From the NCBI RefSeq assembly GCF_900604385.1, contig NZ_LR027382.1, forward strand, positions 1,885,501 to 1,949,500: a stretch of DNA of 64,000 bases, given 5' to 3'. Source of the DNA: Alistipes megaguti. GTDB lineage: Bacteria > Bacteroidota > Bacteroidia > Bacteroidales > Rikenellaceae. Shown in pieces: positions 60,312 to 64,000 of this stretch (position 1 is the stretch's first letter; each line of letters begins with the position of its first letter). Below the pieces are notes generated by a model, which did no database searches, was not told the DNA's origin, and saw only the letters and a program-made list of their open reading frames with translations. Position numbers and translations under genes: made by a program.

Positions 60312-62336
60312 ATGAAAAAATACCTGATTCTTCCTCTGTGCGCGACGTTCTGCCTGACGGCGGGTTGCGCCGAGGATTTCCCCACGGTGCTCAACCACGA
60401 CTATTACGAGGAGAATACGACGCCCGCCCAGCCCGACGTGACGGAGCAGACCGTGCGGCTGGGAACCTACAACCTCTGGATCTCGAACAAGGGTACGGGT
60501 GATTACCTTTGGACGAACCGCCGCGATGTGCTGGCGCAGTCGATCGTCAACAACGACTGGGACATCTTCGGATTCCAGGAGGCCAACGCCACGATTCAGT
60601 CCGAGCTGCCGAAGTTGGTGGCCGACAAGGGCGGCAACTACGAGTGGTGGTTCGTCGGACGCGATTCGCAGGACGGCAAGAGCGGTGAGGCTCTCGGCAT
60701 CGCCTACGACCCGGACCGCTTCACGCTCAGTGACCAGCACTACTACTGGCTCTCGGAGACGCCCGACGAGATGAGCTACGGCTGGGACGAGCTGGGCTAC
60801 CACCGCGTCGCCTGCTGCGCCGTGGTGACCGACAAACGCTACGGGAAGCAGTTCCTGCTGACGGTGACCCACCTGCCGCTGGCCGACATGGCCCGCTCGG
60901 AGGCCGCCAAGCTGATCGTCGAGCGTGAACAGATGTACAACAAACCGGGCATGCCCTCGGTGCTGGTGGGCGACATGAACGCCACGCCGGACGATGCCGC
61001 CTCGGCAACCTTCCGCACCTGCTGGAACGACGCCTATCAGGCGGTCGACGCCCGCTTCATAAGCGGTCCGGTGGGGACCTTCAACGGTCACAAGACCTCG
61101 ACCGACCTCTCGGTTTCGACGGCCCGCATCGACTACATCTACACGCGCGGTTCGCTTGCGCTGAAGAGCTACCGGGTCGACAACTCGATCTACGGCGGCA
61201 TCTATCCCTCGGACCACTGCCCGGTGAGCATCCAGGTCGACTTCAACTACGATGCACCGGAGCCTCCTCAGATCGAGGGTGCCGGTACGGAGTCCGACCC
61301 CTGGCAGATCAACTCCACGGCCGACTGGAACGCCGTGGCCGAGTCGATCAACGGCGCGGAGGCCGACGCCACCTATCTGACGACCCACTTCTATGCCCTG
61401 ACGGCCGATATCGACTTCAAGGGACAGAGTCTCCTCCCGATCTCCTATGCGGCCTCGACGATCTATTTCCAGGGTGAGTTCGACGGCCGCGGGCACACGA
61501 TCCGCAACGTGACGATGACCGCTTCGGGCTCCTCCTTCGGTCTGTTCGGCGCCAGTGACGGCCGGATCCACGATCTCAACGTGGAGGATCTCTCGCTCTC
61601 GACGGCCTTCAAGACGGCCGGCGGCGTGGTCGGCACGAACCGCGGCGTGATCGACGGCGTCACCTTCCGGGGTCAGATCGTCGGCACGGGGGAGGCCTCC
61701 GTTCTGGGCGGCATCGCCGGCCAGAATCAGGGCGTGATCGTCAACTGCGGCAATCGCGGCGGTTCGATCGAGGCCGTCGATCTGAACTCCGGAGCCAAGG
61801 GCGAGAACCTGGGCGGCATCGTCGGCCAGATCTCCAAGGGCTCGGACGGCGTGGGCAACTACGTGATCAACTGCTACAGCTGGATCGAACGCATCGCCTC
61901 GAACAACAACAACCTGGGCGGTATCGTCGGCATCGTCAGCGACGACAGCTTCGTCATCAACTGCTATGCGACACTGGCCGACGTCTCGCAGAACGGCTCC
62001 TACGCCTCGTCGGTGGGCTACAACAAGAAGGGCAACGTCTGGAATGTCTACGGCAACGAGGACTGTCCGTCGGATAAAGGTTGGATCGTGGGCAACGACT
62101 CGAAGAAGGCCGGTTCGGTCTGGGCCGAGAGTGTCGGTGCGCTGCTGAGCCTCGACGAGATGAAGTCCGGGGTCGTGACGGTGCCTTCGTCCGACGAGGA
62201 GTGCGCGTCGATGGTCGAGGCACTCAACACCGGAGCCGAACTCTATGACCAGCTGCCCGACGGCACGCTCCCGACCAAACCCGTGGTGAGCCTGCGCGAG
62301 TGGGTGGCTTCGGATACCTATCCCGTTCTGAAATAG
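60312..62336 (+). CDS. Endonuclease/exonuclease/phosphatase-fold lipoprotein with GLUG repeats
   Basis: The product is 674 residues. The lipobox gives C19 (LTAGC). Residues 45-310 are an EEP (DNase I-like) domain with every catalytic motif: N54 in GTYNLW, E90 in GFQEAN, H187 in VTHLPLAD, D221/N223 in VGDMNATPDD, D274 in RIDYIYTRG and D301-H302 in PSDHCPVSI. This superfamily includes sphingomyelinases, inositol-phosphate phosphatases and nucleases; all hydrolyse phosphoesters with Mg2+. Residues 315-674 form a right-handed beta-helix-like region with GLUG motifs (GGVVGTNRGVIDG, GGIAGQNQGVIVN, GGIVGQISKGS, GGIVGIVSDDS), often adhesive or substrate-binding. Its position beside GDPDs suggests lipid or phosphodiester substrates (inference). 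Confidence 0.88.
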   Translation: MKKYLILPLCATFCLTAGCAEDFPTVLNHDYYEENTTPAQPDVTEQTVRLGTYNLWISNKGTGDYLWTNRRDVLAQSIVNNDWDIFGFQEANATIQSELPKLVADKGGNYEWWFVGRDSQDGKSGEALGIAYDPDRFTLSDQHYYWLSETPDEMSYGWDELGYHRVACCAVVTDKRYGKQFLLTVTHLPLADMARSEAAKLIVEREQMYNKPGMPSVLVGDMNATPDDAASATFRTCWNDAYQAVDARFISGPVGTFNGHKTSTDLSVSTARIDYIYTRGSLALKSYRVDNSIYGGIYPSDHCPVSIQVDFNYDAPEPPQIEGAGTESDPWQINSTADWNAVAESINGAEADATYLTTHFYALTADIDFKGQSLLPISYAASTIYFQGEFDGRGHTIRNVTMTASGSSFGLFGASDGRIHDLNVEDLSLSTAFKTAGGVVGTNRGVIDGVTFRGQIVGTGEASVLGGIAGQNQGVIVNCGNRGGSIEAVDLNSGAKGENLGGIVGQISKGSDGVGNYVINCYSWIERIASNNNNLGGIVGIVSDDSFVINCYATLADVSQNGSYASSVGYNKKGNVWNVYGNEDCPSDKGWIVGNDSKKAGSVWAESVGALLSLDEMKSGVVTVPSSDEECASMVEALNTGAELYDQLPDGTLPTKPVVSLREWVASDTYPVLK

Positions 62337-62344
62337 TATGTATC

Positions 62345-62387
62345 GGCGGAAAAGCGTTCCGAAAGGAGGGCTTTTCCGCCCTTTTTT
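62345..62387 (+). terminator. Terminator inside the phosphodiester locus
   Basis: GGCGGAAAAGC pairs with GCTTTTCCGCC around a 14-base loop and is followed by CTTTTTT. It ends the SusC-to-EEP transcript just before the second GDPD gene. Confidence 0.85.
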
Positions 62388-62389
62388 AG

Positions 62390-62397
62390 TATCTTTG
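62390..62397 (+). promoter_or_regulatory. Promoter -7 box of the second GDPD gene
   Basis: TATCTTTG matches TAnnTTTG and ends only 5 bp before the ATG at 62403. Transcription would then start at or very near the start codon, giving a leaderless or nearly leaderless mRNA. No TTTG at -33. Confidence 0.5.
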
Positions 62398-62402
62398 TCA
62401 AC

Positions 62403-63317
62403 ATGAAACGTTTGTTATTTGGATTGGGCGCCCTGCTGTGGCTCGGCGCATGCGCCCCGCAGCCGGAGCCGGCGGGCAGCCACGTCGACCGGATTTTGGC
62501 CGAACTCCACGACCCGACCTCGAAATACGTACTGGTGGCCTCGCATCGCGGCGACTGGCGCAACTGGCCCGAGAATTCGATCCCGGCCATCGAGTCGGTG
62601 ATCAGAATGGGGGTCGACATCATGGAGCTGGACCTCAAACTCACGCGGGACAGCGTGCTGGTGCTGTGCCACGACCACACGATCGACCGCACGACCAGCG
62701 GCAAGGGCCGGGTCTGCGACATCACCTACGACTCCATTCAGCGCTGTGTGCTGCGGACCGGTCACAACGTGAAGACCTCGTGGCGGATGCCGACCCTGCG
62801 CGAAGCGCTCGCCGTCTGCAAGGACCGCATCGTGGTCAACATCGACCAGGGGTATGAATACTACGATCTGGCGCTGGCCATAGCCGAGGAGCTCGGGGTG
62901 ACGGACCAGCTGCTGATCAAGGGCAAACGCCCGGCCGAAGTCGTGGCCGCGAAGTTCGCCGAGTATCCGCACAACATGATGTACATGCCGATCATCGATA
63001 TCCTCAAACCCGGGGGCCGAGAACTCTTCGAGTCGTATCGTCGGCAGACGGTCCAGCCGCTGGCCTACGAGGTTTGCTGGGACGAGTTTACCCCTGCGGT
63101 GGACTCCTGCATGCACCGGATCGTGGCCGGGGGGTCGCGTCTGTGGGTCAATTCGCTGTGGCCGTCGCTCTGCGGCGGGCTGGACGATGACCGGGCTTTC
63201 AGCGGCGAAGAGGATGCCGTCTACGGCGCGCTGCTCGACATGGGGGCCTCAATCATCCAGACCGATCGCCCGCAGCTGCTGATCGACTATCTGAGCGCCA
63301 GGGGGCGCCGCCCGTAA
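62403..63317 (+). CDS. Glycerophosphodiester phosphodiesterase-family lipoprotein
   Basis: The product is 304 residues. The lipobox gives C17 (LWLGAC). The GDPD core is conventional: HRG at 48-50 with PENS following, E75 and D77 in MELDLKLTRDS, and HDHTIDRTTSGKG from residue 90. The later metal site reads VVNIDQGYEYYD, where Glu is replaced by Asp as in the first GDPD of this locus. It would release glycerol-3-phosphate from glycerophosphodiesters in the periplasm or on the cell surface. It has its own terminator-promoter boundary upstream but still sits in the locus, and the following antiporter gene starts 85 bp later. Confidence 0.92.
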   Translation: MKRLLFGLGALLWLGACAPQPEPAGSHVDRILAELHDPTSKYVLVASHRGDWRNWPENSIPAIESVIRMGVDIMELDLKLTRDSVLVLCHDHTIDRTTSGKGRVCDITYDSIQRCVLRTGHNVKTSWRMPTLREALAVCKDRIVVNIDQGYEYYDLALAIAEELGVTDQLLIKGKRPAEVVAAKFAEYPHNMMYMPIIDILKPGGRELFESYRRQTVQPLAYEVCWDEFTPAVDSCMHRIVAGGSRLWVNSLWPSLCGGLDDDRAFSGEEDAVYGALLDMGASIIQTDRPQLLIDYLSARGRRP

Positions 63318-63402
63318 ATCAGACGGTCTGACGGAGGGGTGCCGACCGGCGCCTCTCTGCCGGACCTTGCGAACACGACTGACCGAAACTACCTGAAACA
63401 AC

Positions 63403-64000
63403 ATGTCCATTTTATCCTATTTCCGCAAAAGCGAGCCGTCGGCGCCCTTTACCGGTGACGACGAGGCCCGCATGCGGCTCTACCGCAAGCTGCGGCTGCA
63501 GAGCTTCATCGCCGGAACGGTGGGCTACAGCCTCTACTACGTCTGCCGCACGAGTCTGAACGTGGTCAAGCAGCCGATCCTCGAGAGCGGGGCGCTCGAT
63601 GCCTCGCAATTGGGTCTGATCGGTTCGGCGCTGCTCTTCGCCTACGCCATCGGCAAGTTCGTCAACGGCTTCCTGGCCGACCACAGCAACATCAAACGCT
63701 TCATGGCCGCCGGACTCTGCGTCTCGGCCGTGGCCAATCTGCTGGTCGGGCTGCTGGGTCTGGCCAACGGCGGCGGCCTGGTGGGCAACATGACCCTCTT
63801 CGTGGTCTTCGCCGTGATGTGGGGTCTGAACGGCTGGGCCCAGTCGATGGGGGCCCCTCCGGCCATCATTGCCCTCTCGCGCTGGTATCCGCTCTCGATC
63901 CGCGGCACCTTCTACGGCTTCTTCTCGGCCAGCCACAACCTCGGAGAATTCCTCTCGTTCCTCTTCGTGGGGGCCGTCGTGGGGATCTGCGGCTGGCAGT
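63403..64000 (+). CDS. GlpT/UhpC-family organophosphate:phosphate antiporter, N-terminal part
   Basis: The gene runs off the right edge; 199 residues are seen, about the first half. After a soluble N-terminus (SYFRKSEPSAPFTGDDEARM) come six membrane segments of the major facilitator organophosphate:Pi antiporter family. YRKLRLQSFIAGTVGYSLYYVCRTSLN aligns with the GlpT opening, with R in VCRTSLN at the position of the substrate-phosphate-binding Arg of TM1. KFVNGFLADHSNIKRFM is the MFS loop motif. It would import glycerol-3-phosphate or a sugar phosphate in exchange for phosphate, matching the product of the neighbouring GDPDs. Confidence 0.88.
   Translation, partial: MSILSYFRKSEPSAPFTGDDEARMRLYRKLRLQSFIAGTVGYSLYYVCRTSLNVVKQPILESGALDASQLGLIGSALLFAYAIGKFVNGFLADHSNIKRFMAAGLCVSAVANLLVGLLGLANGGGLVGNMTLFVVFAVMWGLNGWAQSMGAPPAIIALSRWYPLSIRGTFYGFFSASHNLGEFLSFLFVGAVVGICGWQ

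Overview
The window looks like chromosome of a GC-rich gut Bacteroidales bacterium, most likely Alistipes or a close relative (Rikenellaceae). The reasons are a SusC/SusD pair with its own FecI-type sigma factor and FecR, a fimbrillin-like lipoprotein, DUF2723, an M3 peptidase pair, a lack of clear Shine-Dalgarno sites, and promoters of the Bacteroidota form TTTG-N19-TAnnTTTG (four good examples, at 18379-18409, 19778-19808, 34248-34278 and 39079-39109). No phage, insertion sequence, CRISPR array or rRNA was seen. One tRNA is present.

Layout. 1-900: tail of a TPR protein with its terminator, then a tiny protein and a broken fimbrillin-like lipoprotein. 882-16433: housekeeping genes (queG, an acyl-CoA synthetase, a DUF2723 membrane protein, a DEAD-box helicase, cysS, a MATE exporter, a cytidylate-kinase-like protein, prfB, a NamZ-type muramidase). 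16632-24013: an acetyltransferase and a lipoprotein class A beta-lactamase, a ferredoxin, serS, a U32 peptidase, a methyltransferase and two small membrane proteins. 24103-33482: a minus-strand block with two half-size ChrA transporters and a six-subunit complex related to energy-converting hydrogenases. 33513-49922: rsmE, two M3 peptidases, tRNA-Gln, a nucleoside-type MFS transporter, a ferredoxin-nitroreductase, an LptD-like protein, an amidase, an MCE protein and mutS2. 50072-64000: a sigma factor/FecR/SusC/SusD locus carrying two glycerophosphodiesterase-family proteins, a PKD/quinoprotein-type lipoprotein, an exonuclease/endonuclease/phosphatase-fold protein and the start of a GlpT/UhpC-family antiporter.

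Two systems stand out. First, the hydrogenase-like complex keeps intact-looking ion-pump subunits. Its large subunit has lost the Cys pairs that bind NiFe, and its NuoB-like subunit has lost three of the four ligands of the proximal cluster while gaining a fused one-cluster ferredoxin domain. It is therefore an Ehr-type complex of unknown reaction, not a hydrogenase. A dead pectinesterase fragment sits inside the cluster. Second, the 50-64 kb locus resembles a polysaccharide utilization locus in architecture, but its enzymes are phosphodiesterases and its transporter belongs to the organophosphate family. The inference is that it captures and cleaves glycerophosphodiesters (phospholipid head groups or teichoic-acid-like polymers) rather than glycans.

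A further structural oddity is that several genes are followed by 250-400 bp of purine-rich, internally repetitive, non-coding sequence on the sense side. One of these tracts is an almost perfect three-copy 66-bp tandem repeat.
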